DNA from: Rubrivivax sp. | GTDB lineage: Bacteria > Pseudomonadota > Gammaproteobacteria > Burkholderiales > Burkholderiaceae_C | Length of the DNA: 49,298 nt | Direction of reading: 5' to 3' | NCBI GenBank assembly: GCA_024641965.1 | Contig: JAHECC010000007.1 | Location: 1 to 49,298 of the forward strand | Shown: one piece after another, positions 26,713 to 38,174 of the stretch | Layout of the letters: every line of letters starts with the position of its first letter | Position numbering within the stretch: position 1 is the first letter of the stretch | Made by a program: the position numbers and the translations under genes | Notes under the pieces: model-generated | Database searches by the model: none | What the model was told of the DNA's origin: nothing | The model's input: only the letters and a program-made list of their open reading frames with translations

Positions 26713-28909
26713 GCTTCAGGCTCTGCTGGCCGATCGGCAGCGTGCGGATGCGCCGGCCGGTGGCGGCGAAGATCGCGTTCAGCACCGCCGGCGCCGCCAC
26801 CGCGATGGTCGGCTCGCCGACCCCGCCCCAGAAGCCGCCCGAAGGCATGACGATGGTCTCGACCTTGGGCATCGCGGCCATGCGCAGCACCGGGTAGGTG
26901 TCGAAGTTCTTCTGCTCGATCGCGCCGTCCTTGACCGTGCAGGCACCGTACAGGGCGGCCGACAGCCCGTAGACGAAGGAACCTTCGACCTGCGCCTCGA
27001 TCTGCTGCGGGTTCACGGCGTGGCCGCAGTCGGTAGCGGCGACGATGCGGTGGATCTTCAACTCGCCCGCGCCACTCACCGACACCTCGGCGCAGGCCGC
27101 GACATAACTTCCGAAGCCGTGCGTCTGCGCCAGCCCGCGGTAGACCTTCAACCCGTCGACATCGGGCGCCGGCGTGCCCCAGCCGGCTTTCTTCGCCGCG
27201 GCCTCGAGCACCGCCAGATGCTTGGGGTGCTCCTTCATCAGCGAGCGGCGCAGCGCCAACGGGTCCCGACCGGTGGCATGCGCGATCTCGTCGATGAAAC
27301 ATTCGACGTAGATCGCGTTCTGGTTCAGGTTGACGCCACGCCAGAAGCCCGGCGGCACATGCGGGTTGCGCATCGCATGGTCGACCAGCAGGTTCGGCAC
27401 GCTGTAGCCGAAGGCAGCTTCGGCGCCACCCGCGTTCAAGCCCTGGAACACCACCGGGTCCTTGCCGTCGCGTACGTTCTGCGGGAACACGCCGGCCAGG
27501 ATCGACTGGCCCGAGATGCGCATGTGCAGCGCCTGCAGCCCACCCTGTTCGTCGAGCCCGGCGCTGAGCCTGCATTGCGTGATCGGGTGGTAGCGGCCGT
27601 GCGTCATGTCGGCCTCGCGCGACCACAGCAGCTTCACCGGCGTGCCCGGCATCGCCTTGGCGATGATCACCGCCTGCCGCACCCAGTCGTGCACGGCGCC
27701 ACGCCGACCGAAGCCGCCGCCGAGCAGCAGTTTGTAGACCTCGCACTGTGCCAGCGGCAACCCGCTGGCCTCGGCGGTGGCGGCAAGCGCGGCCTCGCCG
27801 TTCTGCGTCGGCGTCCAGACCTCGCAGCGCGCCGGCTTGCCGGGCGACTCGACCGTAAACAGCGCGGTGGCGTTCATCGGTTCCATCGTCGCGTGGTTCT
27901 GGAACGGGTAGCTGTAGACCGCGTCGATGCGCCGCGCCGACTTGGCCAGCGCCGCCGGCGCATCGCCGTTCGCGTTGCCCACCGCGGCCTGCGGCGCCTC
28001 GAGCCCGGCCTTGAGCATCGCATCGATATCGGCCTGCTGCACATTGGCGTTCGCGCCCAGGTCCCAGACCACCGGTAGTGCTTCGAGCGCCTTCTTCGCA
28101 TGCCACCAGGTGTCGGCCACCACCGCCACCGCCTGGTCGCCCACCGGCACCACCTTCTTCACGCCCGGCATTGTCGCCACCGCGGCGGCGTCGAAACTCG
28201 TCAGCTTGCCGCCGAACACCGGGCACTCGGCGATCGCGGCATTGAGCAGCCCTGGCAGCTTCAGGTCGATGCCGTAGATCTGCTTGCCGGTGGTCTTGTC
28301 CACCGTGTCGAGCCGGGCGAGGGGCTTGCCGGCCAGCGTCCAGGTCCTCGGGTCCTTCAGCGGCACCTCGGCGGGCGGCGGCAGTCTTGCCGCGGCCGTC
28401 GACACCTTGCCGTAGCTGGTGCTGCGACCGGAAGGTGCATGCGTGATGACACCGCGCGCGACGCGGCATTCGCCGGCCGGCACTTTCCACTCATCGGCCG
28501 CGGCCTGCACCAGCATCAATCGCGCCGCGGCGCCACCCTTGCGCACGTAGTCCTGCGATTCGCGGATGCCGCGGCTGCCGCCGGTGGAGAAGTTGCCCCA
28601 GGCACGCTTGCGCTTCAGGCTCTCGCCAGGCGTCGGGTATTCGGTGCTGACACGCGCCCAGTCGCATTCCAGTTCCTCGGCCACCAGCTGCGCCAGCCCG
28701 GTGAGCGTGCCCTGGCCCATCTCCGAGCGCGCGATACGGATGATCACGCGCTCGTCGGGCTGCACCACCACCCAGGCGGTGATCTCCGGCGTCCCGCCCT
28801 GCACCGCGGCCAGTGTCGGGAAGCCGAAGACCAGCGAACCAGCGGCGACGCTGCCGATGAACTCGCGGCGCGACAGGCGCAACGCCGTAGCGACAGAGGC
28901 GGCGCTCAT
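26705..28909 (-). CDS. Xanthine-dehydrogenase-family molybdopterin-binding subunit (IorB-like)
   Basis: This 734-aa protein matches the single-chain molybdopterin subunits of IorB-type aldehyde/N-heterocycle oxidoreductases. It has a Tat signal (SRREFIGS, residues 13-20), cofactor loops GGGFGRRG and [13 protein letters not shown], and ends with [20 protein letters not shown]. Glu699 in GVGE is the expected catalytic base. The enzyme should be exported folded, hydroxylate a heterocycle or aldehyde in the periplasm, and pass electrons through its 2Fe-2S partner to a cytochrome. The substrate is unknown. It overlaps the FeS gene by 4 nt and soxX by 8 nt. Confidence 0.9.
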   Translation of the reverse strand: MSAASVATALRLSRREFIGSVAAGSLVFGFPTLAAVQGGTPEITAWVVVQPDERVIIRIARSEMGQGTLTGLAQLVAEELECDWARVSTEYPTPGESLKRKRAWGNFSTGGSRGIRESQDYVRKGGAAARLMLVQAAADEWKVPAGECRVARGVITHAPSGRSTSYGKVSTAAARLPPPAEVPLKDPRTWTLAGKPLARLDTVDKTTGKQIYGIDLKLPGLLNAAIAECPVFGGKLTSFDAAAVATMPGVKKVVPVGDQAVAVVADTWWHAKKALEALPVVWDLGANANVQQADIDAMLKAGLEAPQAAVGNANGDAPAALAKSARRIDAVYSYPFQNHATMEPMNATALFTVESPGKPARCEVWTPTQNGEAALAATAEASGLPLAQCEVYKLLLGGGFGRRGAVHDWVRQAVIIAKAMPGTPVKLLWSREADMTHGRYHPITQCRLSAGLDEQGGLQALHMRISGQSILAGVFPQNVRDGKDPVVFQGLNAGGAEAAFGYSVPNLLVDHAMRNPHVPPGFWRGVNLNQNAIYVECFIDEIAHATGRDPLALRRSLMKEHPKHLAVLEAAAKKAGWGTPAPDVDGLKVYRGLAQTHGFGSYVAACAEVSVSGAGELKIHRIVAATDCGHAVNPQQIEAQVEGSFVYGLSAALYGACTVKDGAIEQKNFDTYPVLRMAAMPKVETIVMPSGGFWGGVGEPTIAVAAPAVLNAIFAATGRRIRTLPIGQQSLKRA

Positions 28910-29403
28910 GTCGTACTCCCGTCGAGATGGATGATTGGCGTGGACGCGGTACGCGAACCGCCGCCGGCCTGCTTGATCGCCGCGCGCACGCGGTTGTAGG
29001 TGCCGCAGCGGCAGATGTTGCTCATCGCCGCGTCGATGTCGGCGTCGGTGGGCTGGGGCTTGTCCTTCAGCAGCGCGGCCGCGGCCATCAGCATGCCGCT
29101 CTGGCAGAAGCCGCATTGGGGCACGTCGAGCGCCACCCACGCCTTTTGCAACGGGTGGCTGCCGTCCGGCGACAGGCCCTCGATGGTGATCACCTTCTGC
29201 GTCGGTTGCACCGCCGACACCGGTAGCACGCAGCTGCGCACCGGCGCACCGTCAATCAGCACCGTGCAGGCGCCGCATTGGGCGATGCCGCAGCCATACT
29301 TGGTGCCGGTGAGTCCGAGCTGCTCGCGCAGCACCCACAGCAGCGGGGTGCCGGGCTCCGCATCGTGCGTGCGCACGCTGCCGTTGACGTCGAGCTGGGT
29401 CAT
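28906..29403 (-). CDS. 2Fe-2S subunit of a molybdenum hydroxylase (IorA-like)
   Basis: This 165-aa protein carries two [2Fe-2S] clusters that pass electrons from the molybdenum site. The plant-type cluster uses Cys38, Cys43, Cys46 and Cys58 ([14 protein letters not shown]...SC). The second uses Cys97, Cys100, Cys131 and Cys133 (CGFC...CRC). It has no signal peptide, as usual for a partner carried by the Tat-exported large subunit. AGGGAG precedes the ATG at 29403. It is the first gene of the molybdenum/sox operon and lies 79 nt downstream of purL on the same strand, with a promoter candidate in the gap. Confidence 0.92.
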   Translation of the reverse strand: MTQLDVNGSVRTHDAEPGTPLLWVLREQLGLTGTKYGCGIAQCGACTVLIDGAPVRSCVLPVSAVQPTQKVITIEGLSPDGSHPLQKAWVALDVPQCGFCQSGMLMAAAALLKDKPQPTDADIDAAMSNICRCGTYNRVRAAIKQAGGGSRTASTPIIHLDGSTT

Positions 29404-29432
29404 GATCGCGCTCCCTGCGGTGTTGCACGACG

Positions 29433-29461
29433 ATGATGCGCGATCGTCGCGCCCCTGGCAA
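29433..29461 (-). promoter_or_regulatory. Candidate promoter of the molybdenum hydroxylase/sox operon
   Basis: On the minus strand TTGCCA (29461-29456), a 17-nt spacer and CATCAT (29438-29433) lie between purL and the FeS-subunit gene. The -35 box matches 5/6 and the -10 box 4/6. A start near 29426 would leave a leader of about 23 nt. This is a pattern match only. Confidence 0.35.
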
Positions 29462-29482
29462 TGCAAGGGCGATGTCCGGACT

Positions 29483-32400
29483 TCAGCCCAGCGCGCGCCT
29501 CGCGTTGTGGAACATGCGCATCCACGGGCTGGGCGCGTCGGGCGCGCCGCTTGTCCAGCTCATCTGCAGGTTGCGGAACACCCTCTCGGGGTGCGGCATC
29601 AGCACGGTGAAGCGGCCGTCGGCCGTGGTCACCGCCGTCAGGCCGCCGGGGCTGCCATTGGGGTTGAAGGGGTAGGCCTCGGTGGCGGCGCCGGCATGAT
29701 CGACGAAGCGCATTGCGCGCTGCACAGCCAGTGGATCGCCGCGCTGCGAGAAGTCGGCAAAGCCCTCGCCATGCGCCACGGCGATCGGCAAGCGACTGCC
29801 GGCCATGCCGCCGAAGAACAGGCTCGGGCTGTCCAGCACCTCGACCAGCGACAGCCGCGCCTCGAACTGCTCGCTGCGGTTGCGCGTGAACTTTGGCCAG
29901 GCCGTGGCGCCGGGAATGATCGGGCTCAGCGCAGCCATCATCTGGCAGCCGTTGCACACACCCAGCGCCAGCGTGTCCGGGCGATTGAAGAAGCCGGCGA
30001 ACATCTCGGCGAGCTTCGGGTTGAAAAGGATCGAACGCGCCCAGCCCTCGCCGGCGCCGAGCGTGTCGCCGTAGCTGAAGCCGCCGCAGGCGACCAAGGC
30101 CTGGAACATGTCGAGCCGGGCGCGACCGGCCTGCAGGTCGCTCATGTGCACGTCGTAGCAGTCGAAGCCCGCCTGCGCGAGCGCATAACTCATCTCGACG
30201 TGGCTGTTGACACCCTGCTCGCGCAGCACGGCCATCTTCGGGCGGGTCTTCAGCAAGGCCGGGGCCTCCTGCGGGTCAAAGCTCAGGTGCAGATGCAGTC
30301 CGGCGTCGTCATCCCGGCCGGCCGCCGCATGCTCGGCATCAGCGCAATGCGGGTTATCGCGCAACCGGGCGATGCGCCAGCTGGTTTCGTCCCAGGCCTG
30401 GTGCAGATCGCTCAACGGCGCAGCGAAGACCTTCTTCGTGTCGCGCCAGACCTCGACGCAACGCCTGTCATTGGGCTTGCCGATGACATGGCTGATCGCA
30501 CCCAGGCCATGCTTGCGCAGCACGCCGATCGCCCCATCCCGCGCTGCGCGAGGCACCTGAAGGACGACGCCAAGTTCCTCATTGAACAGCGCCTTCAGGG
30601 TCAGCTCATTGCGCCGCTCGCCGATCTGCGTGGCCCAGTTCTTCGAATCACCATACTCGGCGCGGCTGTCATTGATTCCGTCGCTCTCGGTGACCAGCAG
30701 GTCGACGTTCAAGCTGACGCCGACATGGCCTGCGAAGGCCATCTCGTTGACGCAAGCCCACAGGCCGCCGTCGCTGCGGTCGTGGTAGGCCAGCAGGTGG
30801 CCACCGCCGCGCAATTCGTTCAACGCCGCGGCCAAGGCCTTCAGCCGCGCGGCATCGTCCAGGTTCGGCACCTCGTTGCCGAAGTGCCCAAGCACCTGCG
30901 CCAGCATCGAGCCGCCCAGGCGGTTACGCCCAGCGCCGAGGTCAACCAGGATCAGCGCGCTGTCCACATCCTGCAATTGCGGCGTGAGCGTGCCGCGCAC
31001 GTCGTCCAGCGTGGCGAAGGCGCTGACGATCAGCGACACCGGCGCGGTGACCTGCTTCGCCGAGCCCGCATCGTCCCAGCGCGTGCGCATCGACAGCGAA
31101 TCCTTGCCCACCGGTACGCCGATGCCCAATGCAGGGCACAACTCCATCGCCACGGCGCGCACCGTGTCGTACAGCGCCGCATCCTCGCCGGGCTCGCCGC
31201 ACGCGGCCATCCAGTTGCAGCTGAGCTTGATGCGATCAAGCTGCACCGGCGCCGCCAGCAGGTTGGTGATCGCCTCGCCTACCGCCATGCGGCCGGATGC
31301 GGGTGCGTCCAGGCTGGCCAGCGGCGTGCGCTCGCCCATGCTCATCGCCTCACCGCGGAAGCCAGCGAAATCGGCCAGCGTCACCGCGCAGTCGGCCACC
31401 GGCACCTGCCAGGGCCCAACCATCGGATCGCGGTGGCTCAGGCCACCCACAGTTCGGTCGCCGATGGTGATCAGGAACCGCTTTGACGCCACGCTCGGGT
31501 GGCGCAGCACGTCGATGGCCACCTGCGCCAGGTCGACGCCGGTGAGGTCGAGCGGGGCCTCGTCACGCCGCACGCGTTTCACGTCGCGCTGCATCTTCGG
31601 CACCTTGCCGAGCAGCACCTCCATCGGCATGTCGATGAAACGCTCGCCGCCGGGTCCGTCTTCGAGGACCAGTTCGCGTTCAGAACTGACCACGCCGACG
31701 ACGGCGAAGGGACAGCGCTCACGCTCGGCCATCGAGCTGAAGATCGGCAGCGCCTCGGGGGCGATCGCCAGCACATAGCGTTCCTGGCTCTCGTTGCACC
31801 AGACCTCTTTCGGCGCGAGGCCGCTTTCTTCGAGCGGCACCTTGCGCAAGTCGAAGGTGGCGCCGCGCCGCGCTCCATCCACCAGCTCCGGGAATGCATT
31901 GCTGATGCCGCCGGCGCCAACATCGTGGATCGCCAGGATCGGATTGACATCACCCAGCGCCCAGCAATGGTTGATGACCTCCTGCGCGCGGCGCTGCATC
32001 TCCGGGTTGCCGCGCTGCACCGAATCGAAGTCCAGCGCCGCGGTGTTGCTGCCCGCGGCCATCGAACTGGCCGCGCCCCCGCCCATGCCGATGCGCATGC
32101 CCGGACCGCCCAGTTGAATAAGCAGCGTGCCGGCGTCGAAGAGCAGCTTGTGCGTCAATGCGTCGCTGATCGTGCCCAGCCCGCCAGCCATCATGATCGG
32201 CTTGTGATAGCCGCGCCGCACGCCGGCCACATCCATCTCGAAGACGCGGAAATAGCCGCCCAGGTTCGGCCGGCCGAACTCGTTGTTGAAGGCCGCGCCG
32301 CCGAGCGGGCCGTCGATCATGATCTGCAGCGCGCTGGCGATGTGCGCGGGTTTGCCGACCGGCGACTGCTCCCAGCGTTCGTCGGTCTCGGGCAGGTGCA

Positions 32401-33457
32401 GGTTCGACACCGAGAAGCCGGTCAGCCCGGCCTTCGGCTTGGCGCCGCGGCCGGTGGCGCCCTCGTCACGGATCTCGCCGCCGGCACCGGTGGATGCGCC
32501 CGGAAAGGGCGAGATCGCGGTCGGGTGGTTGTGCGTCTCCACCTTCATCAGCACATGCGCGAGTTCGTCACGTGCCGCATACAACGGGGCGTTGGTGTAG
32601 CCCAGCGGCAGCCAGCGCTGCACCGGACCGCCGTGCATCACGGCGGCGTTGTCGTGGTAGGCCACCAGCGTGTGCTGCGGCGCGACGGCTTCAGTGTGGC
32701 GGATCATGCCGAACATCGACAACGGCTGCTCGTGCCCGTCGATGCGGAAGGCGGCGTTGAAGATCTTGTGCCGGCAATGCTCGCTGTTGGCCTGCGCGAA
32801 CATCATCAACTCGACGTCGCTGGGATTGCGCTTCAATCCGCTGAAGGCCGCCACGAGGTAGTCGATCTCGTCATCGCTCAAGGCCAGGCCGAAGCGCATG
32901 TTGGCGTCGACCAGCGCTGCGCGTCCAAGGCCCAGCACATCCACATGCTCCAGCGGCGGCGCCGGCTGTTCGTCGAAAAGATGGCGCGCGGCGTCGTGCT
33001 CGAAAGCCACGCTTTCGGTCATGCGGTCGTGCAGCCTTGCGGCAATGGCCTGCAGTTCCACTGCGTCCAGCGGCTTGGCGCCACCGAGTAGACCGCGCTG
33101 CACTTGCAGCACGTACTCGGTGACACGCTCGATGCGCTGCACCGGCAGGGTGCAGTTGTGGGCGATGTCGGTGGCCTTGCTCGCCCAGGGCGAAACCGTG
33201 CCCAGCCGCGGCATTACCACCACCCGGGAGCCCTCGGCCGGCGCCGAGGCCTGGCCGCAGTCGAGCAGCGCTGCCAGCTTGTCGCGCAAGGCCGGTTCGA
33301 TGTCTCCCGCGACACGCACCCAATGCACATGCCGCGCGTGCACGGCCTGGATGCGAGGAATCAGGACCTGCAATTCGCGCAACAGCGACGCAGCGCGAAA
33401 GGACGACAAGGCGTTGCCGCCTTCGAAGGACAACAACTGCGGTGCGGAGGAAGCCAT
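29483..33457 (-). CDS. purL: Phosphoribosylformylglycinamidine synthase (single-chain)
   Basis: PurL converts FGAR to FGAM in purine synthesis using glutamine and ATP. This is the large proteobacterial form, 1324 aa. It has a PurS-like N-terminal domain ([14 protein letters not shown]), a linker, two AIRS-type ATP-grasp-like halves ([31 protein letters not shown]) and a C-terminal class-I glutaminase. The glutaminase nucleophile is the Cys in [15 protein letters not shown] (about residue 1126), with HPERVFR near the end. The start is uncertain: the Met at 33457 fits family N-termini, and one at 33526 is also open. It is divergent from map. Confidence 0.96.
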   Translation of the reverse strand: MASSAPQLLSFEGGNALSSFRAASLLRELQVLIPRIQAVHARHVHWVRVAGDIEPALRDKLAALLDCGQASAPAEGSRVVVMPRLGTVSPWASKATDIAHNCTLPVQRIERVTEYVLQVQRGLLGGAKPLDAVELQAIAARLHDRMTESVAFEHDAARHLFDEQPAPPLEHVDVLGLGRAALVDANMRFGLALSDDEIDYLVAAFSGLKRNPSDVELMMFAQANSEHCRHKIFNAAFRIDGHEQPLSMFGMIRHTEAVAPQHTLVAYHDNAAVMHGGPVQRWLPLGYTNAPLYAARDELAHVLMKVETHNHPTAISPFPGASTGAGGEIRDEGATGRGAKPKAGLTGFSVSNLHLPETDERWEQSPVGKPAHIASALQIMIDGPLGGAAFNNEFGRPNLGGYFRVFEMDVAGVRRGYHKPIMMAGGLGTISDALTHKLLFDAGTLLIQLGGPGMRIGMGGGAASSMAAGSNTAALDFDSVQRGNPEMQRRAQEVINHCWALGDVNPILAIHDVGAGGISNAFPELVDGARRGATFDLRKVPLEESGLAPKEVWCNESQERYVLAIAPEALPIFSSMAERERCPFAVVGVVSSERELVLEDGPGGERFIDMPMEVLLGKVPKMQRDVKRVRRDEAPLDLTGVDLAQVAIDVLRHPSVASKRFLITIGDRTVGGLSHRDPMVGPWQVPVADCAVTLADFAGFRGEAMSMGERTPLASLDAPASGRMAVGEAITNLLAAPVQLDRIKLSCNWMAACGEPGEDAALYDTVRAVAMELCPALGIGVPVGKDSLSMRTRWDDAGSAKQVTAPVSLIVSAFATLDDVRGTLTPQLQDVDSALILVDLGAGRNRLGGSMLAQVLGHFGNEVPNLDDAARLKALAAALNELRGGGHLLAYHDRSDGGLWACVNEMAFAGHVGVSLNVDLLVTESDGINDSRAEYGDSKNWATQIGERRNELTLKALFNEELGVVLQVPRAARDGAIGVLRKHGLGAISHVIGKPNDRRCVEVWRDTKKVFAAPLSDLHQAWDETSWRIARLRDNPHCADAEHAAAGRDDDAGLHLHLSFDPQEAPALLKTRPKMAVLREQGVNSHVEMSYALAQAGFDCYDVHMSDLQAGRARLDMFQALVACGGFSYGDTLGAGEGWARSILFNPKLAEMFAGFFNRPDTLALGVCNGCQMMAALSPIIPGATAWPKFTRNRSEQFEARLSLVEVLDSPSLFFGGMAGSRLPIAVAHGEGFADFSQRGDPLAVQRAMRFVDHAGAATEAYPFNPNGSPGGLTAVTTADGRFTVLMPHPERVFRNLQMSWTSGAPDAPSPWMRMFHNARRALG

Positions 33458-33545
33458 TCGGGCCCGAGGGGAGTGTGCGGTGGGAAGGCCGGCGCCGCCT
33501 TCCGGGGCATCGGCTGGTGAAACCATGATTTTATTGGCTCGATGG

Positions 33546-33551
33546 GATAAT
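33546..33551 (+). promoter_or_regulatory. Candidate -10 box directly upstream of map
   Basis: GATAAT lies 8 nt before the map ATG at 33560, so a transcript from it would start at or very near the start codon. This is the third such arrangement in the window. No clear -35 box is visible. Confidence 0.4.
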
Positions 33552-33559
33552 CCCGGCCC

Positions 33560-34363
33560 ATGACAATCACATTGAAAACCGGCACCGACATCGACAGCAT
33601 GCGCGTTGCCGGCCGCCTGGCGGCCGAGGTGCTGGACATGCTCACGCCGCATGTCAAGGCAGGTGTCTCCACCGACGATCTGGACAAGCTGGCGCACGAT
33701 CACATCGTGAAAGTGCAAGGCGCGGTGCCGGCGCCGTTGAACTACGCGCCGGCGGGTTACATCCCCTACCCCAAGTCGATCTGCACCTCGATCAACCATC
33801 AGGTGTGCCATGGCATCCCCAACGAGCGTGCGCTGAAGAACGGCGACATCCTGAATATCGACGTCACCGTCATCAAGGACGGCTGGCATGGCGACACCAG
33901 CCGCATGTTCATCGTCGGCGAAGGCTCGATCCAGGCAAAGAGGCTGTGCCAGCTGACCTACGAGGCCATGTGGAAAGGCATCGTCAAGGTGCGGCCGGGT
34001 GCGCGGCTCGGCGACATCGGGCACTCGATCCAGACCTTCAGCGAGAACCAGGGCTTCTCGGTGGTGCGCGAGTTCTGCGGCCACGGCATCGGCCGCAAGT
34101 TCCACGAGGAGCCGCAGGTGCTGCACTACGGCCGCCCGGGCACACTCGACGAGTTGCTGCCGGGTATGGTGTTCACGATCGAGCCGATGATCAACGCCGG
34201 GCGGCGCGAGATCCGCGAGCTCGGCGACGGCTGGACCATCGTCACCAAGGATCGATCGCTGTCGGCGCAGTGGGAACACACGGTGCTCGTCACCGACACC
34301 GGCTTCGAGGTGCTGACCCTGTCGGCCGACAGCCCGCAGCCGCCGGCCTTCGTCGGCGCCTGA
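33560..34363 (+). CDS. map: Methionine aminopeptidase, type I
   Basis: Map removes the initiator methionine from new proteins. The protein is 267 aa with the pita-bread fold. The metal ligands are visible in [11 protein letters not shown] (Asp), WHGDTSRMF (Asp), [13 protein letters not shown] (His), [10 protein letters not shown] (Glu) and QWEHTVLVT (Glu). [14 protein letters not shown] and NHQVCHG match type I enzymes. The start follows a GATAAT box by 8 nt and has no Shine-Dalgarno. glnD follows 4 nt after the stop. Confidence 0.97.
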   Translation: MTITLKTGTDIDSMRVAGRLAAEVLDMLTPHVKAGVSTDDLDKLAHDHIVKVQGAVPAPLNYAPAGYIPYPKSICTSINHQVCHGIPNERALKNGDILNIDVTVIKDGWHGDTSRMFIVGEGSIQAKRLCQLTYEAMWKGIVKVRPGARLGDIGHSIQTFSENQGFSVVREFCGHGIGRKFHEEPQVLHYGRPGTLDELLPGMVFTIEPMINAGRREIRELGDGWTIVTKDRSLSAQWEHTVLVTDTGFEVLTLSADSPQPPAFVGA

Positions 34364-34367
34364 GGTC

Positions 34368-37037
34368 GTGAGCGCCGTCGCCCCTGTTGCCGCAGCGCGC
34401 GCGCCGCGCCGCAAGCGCGACGTGGCCCAGATGCGCGAGCATTTTCGCCACGGCAAGGCCGAGCTGCTGAAGCAATTCGGCGAATCGCGGGCGACCACGC
34501 TGGCCGCGACCAGGCTGACCAAGGCGCTGACGCGCCAGGCCGACAACGCGCTGGCCGAACTGTGGGAACACGCCGCGATGCCGGCTGGTGCGGCGCTGGT
34601 GGCGGTGGGCGGCTATGGGCGCGGCGAGCTGTTTCCCTACTCCGACGTCGATGTGCTGGTGCTGGTGCCTGCCGGGCCCAAGCTGGACGCGGCGCGCGCT
34701 GCCGTGCGCCACGACGAGGCACCCGCCGATTCGCTGCGCGCCGCGGTCGAAGCCTTCGTGCTGGCCTGCTGGGATGTCGGCCTGGAGATCGGCTCGTCGG
34801 TGCGCAGCATCGATGAATGTGTCGAGCAGGCGCGCAACGATGTGACGGTGCAGACGGCGATGCTCGAATCGCGCTGGCTGTGCGGATCGCGTCGCGTGTT
34901 CAGCGAATTCCGTGACGCCACCCACGCGGCCATGGACCCACGTGCCTTCCTGCGCGCCAAGCAATTGGAGATGCGACAGCGCCATGTGAAGTACGAGGAC
35001 ACACCGTATTCGCTCGAGCCCAACTGCAAGGAAAGCCCAGGCGGTCTGCGTGACCTGCAGGTGGTGATCTGGGTCGCGCGAGCGGCCGGACTCGGGCGGA
35101 ACTGGTCCGAGTTGGCCGCCAAGGGCTTGATCACGCCTTTCGAAGTGAGCCAGTTACACAAGCATGAAGGCGCGCTGCGCCTGATTCGCGCGCGGCTGCA
35201 TCTGATCGCTGCGCGACGCGAGGATCGGCTGGTGTTCGACCTGCAGACGGCCGTGGCCGACAGCTTCGGCTACAAGGCGACGCGCGTGCTGCGCTCGTCT
35301 GAATTGCTGATGCACCGCTACTACTGGGCGGCCAAGGCCGTGACCCAGCTGAACCAGATCCTGATGCTGAACATCGAGGAGCGCATCAGCGGGTCGGAAG
35401 AGGCGCCGATGCGGCCCATCGACGAGCATTTCCTCGACCGCAGCGGCAACCTCGAGGTGGTGAATGACCAGCTCTACAGCCAGCATCGGCAGGCGATCCT
35501 GCAGACCTTCCTGAACTACCAGCGCACGCCAGGCATCAAGGACCTGTCGGCGCGCACCTTGCGCGCGCTGTACAACGCGCGCAACTTGATGGACGCCCGC
35601 TTTCGCCGCGACCCGGCGAACCGCGAAGCCTTCATGCAGATCCTCAAGCAGCCGCACGGCATCACGCATGCACTGCGCCTGATGAATGCGACCTCGGTGC
35701 TCGGGCGCTACCTGTCGGTGTTCCGGCGCATCGTCGGGCGCATGCAGCACGACTTGTTCCACGTCTACACGGTGGACCAGCACATCCTGATGGTGGTGCG
35801 CAACGTGCGCCGCTTCTTCATCCCGGAGCATGCGCACGAGTACCCGTTCTGCTCGCAGCTGGCCTCGCAGTGGGGCGAGCCCTGGGTGCTCTACGTGGCG
35901 GCACTGTTCCACGATGTCGCCAAGGGCCGCGGCGGCGACCATTCCAAGCTGGGTGCGAAGGAGGCGCGGCGTTTCTGCCGCGACCATGGCATCGATGCGG
36001 AGAACGCGGCGCTGATCGAATTCCTCGTGCTGCACCACCTGACGATGAGCCACACCGCGCAGAAAGAGGACCTGAGCGACGTCGACGTGATCCAGGGCTT
36101 TACCAAGCTGGTCGGCGACGAGCGGCACCTGACGGCACTGTACCTGCTGACGGTGGCCGACATCCGCGGCACCAGCCCGAAGGTGTGGAACGGCTGGAAG
36201 GGCAAGCTGCTCGAGGACCTTTACCGAGCCACGCTGCGCGCATTGGGCGGAGGCAAGCCGAACCTGGCTGCCGACATCGAATCGCGCAAGCAGGAAGCGC
36301 GGCAATTGCTGGCCTGGCACTCGGCCTTGCCCGGTAGCGAGGAAGCCGTCTGGAAGACCCTGGACCTGAGCTACTTCGCGCGCCACGACGCGGCCGATAT
36401 TGCCTGGCACACGCGCGCGCTGTGGCGCCACTTGAAGAGCACCGGCCCGGTGGTGCGCGCGCGCCCGTCTCCGGTCGGTGAGGGGCTGCAGGTGCTGGTG
36501 TTTTCGCCCGATGCCCCGGATCTGTTCGCGCGTATCTGCGGCTACTTCGACAGTGCCGGATTCAGCATTCAGGACGCGAAGATCCATACGACACGCACCG
36601 GTTATGCGCTGGACACCTTTCAGGTCGTCAGCACACGCATCGAAGCCGGTGACCCGGCCGCCTACCGCGACCTGATCTCGCTGGTCGAGACCCAGGCCGC
36701 GCAGGCGCTGGCGTCGACCGGACCGCTGCCCGAGCCCAGGCCCGGTCGCGTGTCGCGCCGGGTGCGCTCGTTCCCGGTGACGCCGCGCGTGACGCTGAAC
36801 CCGGACGAGCGTGCGCAACGCTGGCTGCTCACCGTCACCGCCAGCGACCGCTCGGGCCTGCTTTACGGCATTGCCCGCGTGCTCGCGCAGCACCAGATCA
36901 ACCTTTATCTGGCCAAGATCAGCACGCTCGGTGAACGGGTGTCCGACACCTTCTTGGTCGACGGGCCCGCGCTGCAGCGCCTGCGCACCCAGTTGCAGGT
37001 CGAGAGCGAACTGCTCGACGCGGTGGCGCCGACGTGA
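34368..37037 (+). CDS. glnD: Bifunctional uridylyltransferase/uridylyl-removing enzyme GlnD
   Basis: GlnD senses glutamine and adds UMP to, or removes it from, PII proteins to control nitrogen metabolism. This 889-aa protein has the nucleotidyltransferase motif [19 protein letters not shown] near residues 80-100, a PII-UTase helical region, an HD hydrolase domain ([15 protein letters not shown], ~515-530) and two C-terminal ACT domains ([31 protein letters not shown]). The start is GTG at 34368, 4 nt after the map stop; an ATG at 34431 is an alternative. Its TGA overlaps the mnmH GTG. Confidence 0.96.
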   Translation: MSAVAPVAAARAPRRKRDVAQMREHFRHGKAELLKQFGESRATTLAATRLTKALTRQADNALAELWEHAAMPAGAALVAVGGYGRGELFPYSDVDVLVLVPAGPKLDAARAAVRHDEAPADSLRAAVEAFVLACWDVGLEIGSSVRSIDECVEQARNDVTVQTAMLESRWLCGSRRVFSEFRDATHAAMDPRAFLRAKQLEMRQRHVKYEDTPYSLEPNCKESPGGLRDLQVVIWVARAAGLGRNWSELAAKGLITPFEVSQLHKHEGALRLIRARLHLIAARREDRLVFDLQTAVADSFGYKATRVLRSSELLMHRYYWAAKAVTQLNQILMLNIEERISGSEEAPMRPIDEHFLDRSGNLEVVNDQLYSQHRQAILQTFLNYQRTPGIKDLSARTLRALYNARNLMDARFRRDPANREAFMQILKQPHGITHALRLMNATSVLGRYLSVFRRIVGRMQHDLFHVYTVDQHILMVVRNVRRFFIPEHAHEYPFCSQLASQWGEPWVLYVAALFHDVAKGRGGDHSKLGAKEARRFCRDHGIDAENAALIEFLVLHHLTMSHTAQKEDLSDVDVIQGFTKLVGDERHLTALYLLTVADIRGTSPKVWNGWKGKLLEDLYRATLRALGGGKPNLAADIESRKQEARQLLAWHSALPGSEEAVWKTLDLSYFARHDAADIAWHTRALWRHLKSTGPVVRARPSPVGEGLQVLVFSPDAPDLFARICGYFDSAGFSIQDAKIHTTRTGYALDTFQVVSTRIEAGDPAAYRDLISLVETQAAQALASTGPLPEPRPGRVSRRVRSFPVTPRVTLNPDERAQRWLLTVTASDRSGLLYGIARVLAQHQINLYLAKISTLGERVSDTFLVDGPALQRLRTQLQVESELLDAVAPT

Positions 37038-38089
37038 GCCTGGCGCTCGTCACCGCGGCCGAACTGGCCGCAGCACCGTCACGCTTCGACGCTGTGATCG
37101 ACGTGCGCTCGCCCGCCGAGTTTGCCGAGGACCACCTGCCCGGCGCCATCAACTGGCCCGTGCTGGACGACGAGCAACGCCGCATTGTCGGCACCTTGTA
37201 CAAGCAGGTGTCGGCGCTGGAGGCGCGCAAGCTCGGCGCCGCGCTGGCGGCGCGCAACATCGCCAGCCACATCGAGCGCGAATTGCGCGACAAACCGCGC
37301 GAATGGCAGCCGCTGGTGTACTGCTGGCGCGGCGGTCAGCGCTCCGGCAGTCTGGGCTGGTTCCTCAGCCAGATCGGCTTTCGCTGCGCGCAGCTGGGCG
37401 GCGGCTACAAGGCCTGGCGGGCACTGGTGCGCGAGGACTTGCAGACACTGCCCCGGCGCTGTCGCTACCGCGTGCTGTGCGGCCGTACGGGCAGCGGAAA
37501 GACGCGGCTGTTGCAGGCGCTGGCACTTGAAGGAGCACAGGTTCTCGATCTGGAAGGCCTGGCAAAACACCGCGGCTCGGTACTGGGATCGGTTCCCGGG
37601 CAATCGCAACCGAGCCAGAAGCGCTTCGATTCGCTGGTCTGGCGCTCGCTGAAGGGCTTCGACCCGCAACGCCCCGTCTTCGTCGAAAGCGAGAGTCGCA
37701 AGATCGGCGCGCTGCGCGTGCCGGAGGCGCTGATACAGACCATGCGCGAGCATGGCCAGTGCATCGATATCGAGCTCGACGCGGCGGCACGATCACGTCT
37801 GCTGCTGCAGGACTATGCACATTTTTCCGACGACGCCGAAGCCTTCTGCAGCCTGCTCGACGGCCTGGTCGAATTGCGCGGCCGTGACATGGTCGAGGCC
37901 TGGCAGGCGCAGGCAAGAAGCGGCGACTGGGCGCAGGTGTTCTCGTCGCTGATGCGGCAGCACTACGATCCGCTCTACGAGCGATCGTTGCGACAGAGTT
38001 ATCCGCAACTGGCCGAGGCCGAACGACTCCACCTTGCCGACGCGGAGGCCGCCACGCTGCGCAACGAAGCGCGCCGGTTGCTGACTTGA
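37034..38089 (+). CDS. mnmH: tRNA 2-selenouridine synthase
   Basis: MnmH (SelU/YbbB) replaces sulfur with selenium at the wobble 2-thiouridine of certain tRNAs, through a geranylated intermediate. This 351-aa protein has an N-terminal rhodanese domain with the catalytic Cys97 in VYCWRGGQRSG, a P-loop GRTGSGKT (150-157), and the family segment RFDSLVWRSL...VFVESES. The start is GTG at 37034, overlapping the glnD stop (GTGA). Selenophosphate synthetase SelD is required but not in this window. Confidence 0.92.
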   Translation: MSLALVTAAELAAAPSRFDAVIDVRSPAEFAEDHLPGAINWPVLDDEQRRIVGTLYKQVSALEARKLGAALAARNIASHIERELRDKPREWQPLVYCWRGGQRSGSLGWFLSQIGFRCAQLGGGYKAWRALVREDLQTLPRRCRYRVLCGRTGSGKTRLLQALALEGAQVLDLEGLAKHRGSVLGSVPGQSQPSQKRFDSLVWRSLKGFDPQRPVFVESESRKIGALRVPEALIQTMREHGQCIDIELDAAARSRLLLQDYAHFSDDAEAFCSLLDGLVELRGRDMVEAWQAQARSGDWAQVFSSLMRQHYDPLYERSLRQSYPQLAEAERLHLADAEAATLRNEARRLLT

Positions 38090-38113
38090 AGGCCGGCGTA
38101 CTGGGTCGACAAT
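38086..38113 (+). promoter_or_regulatory. Candidate promoter of the DUF2189/DUF2788 pair
   Basis: TTGAAG (38086-38091), a 16-nt spacer and GACAAT (38108-38113) overlap the mnmH stop codon and lie 61 nt before the DUF2189 ATG. Both boxes match 4/6. It would give the two membrane-protein genes their own transcript. Confidence 0.4.
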
Positions 38114-38174
38114 AGGCTCTACGTTGCCTCGCGGCGCGCCCCGCCGTGACCCCGAAAGACCCAGGACCGATCCG

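Noticed and set aside
29000-31486. Long plus-strand open frame (about 828 codons) opposite purL and the FeS-subunit gene
   Set aside because: Its translation is Arg/Ala/His/Gln-rich with no family pattern, while the opposite strand carries purL with all its motifs. GC-rich codon bias makes such antisense frames.
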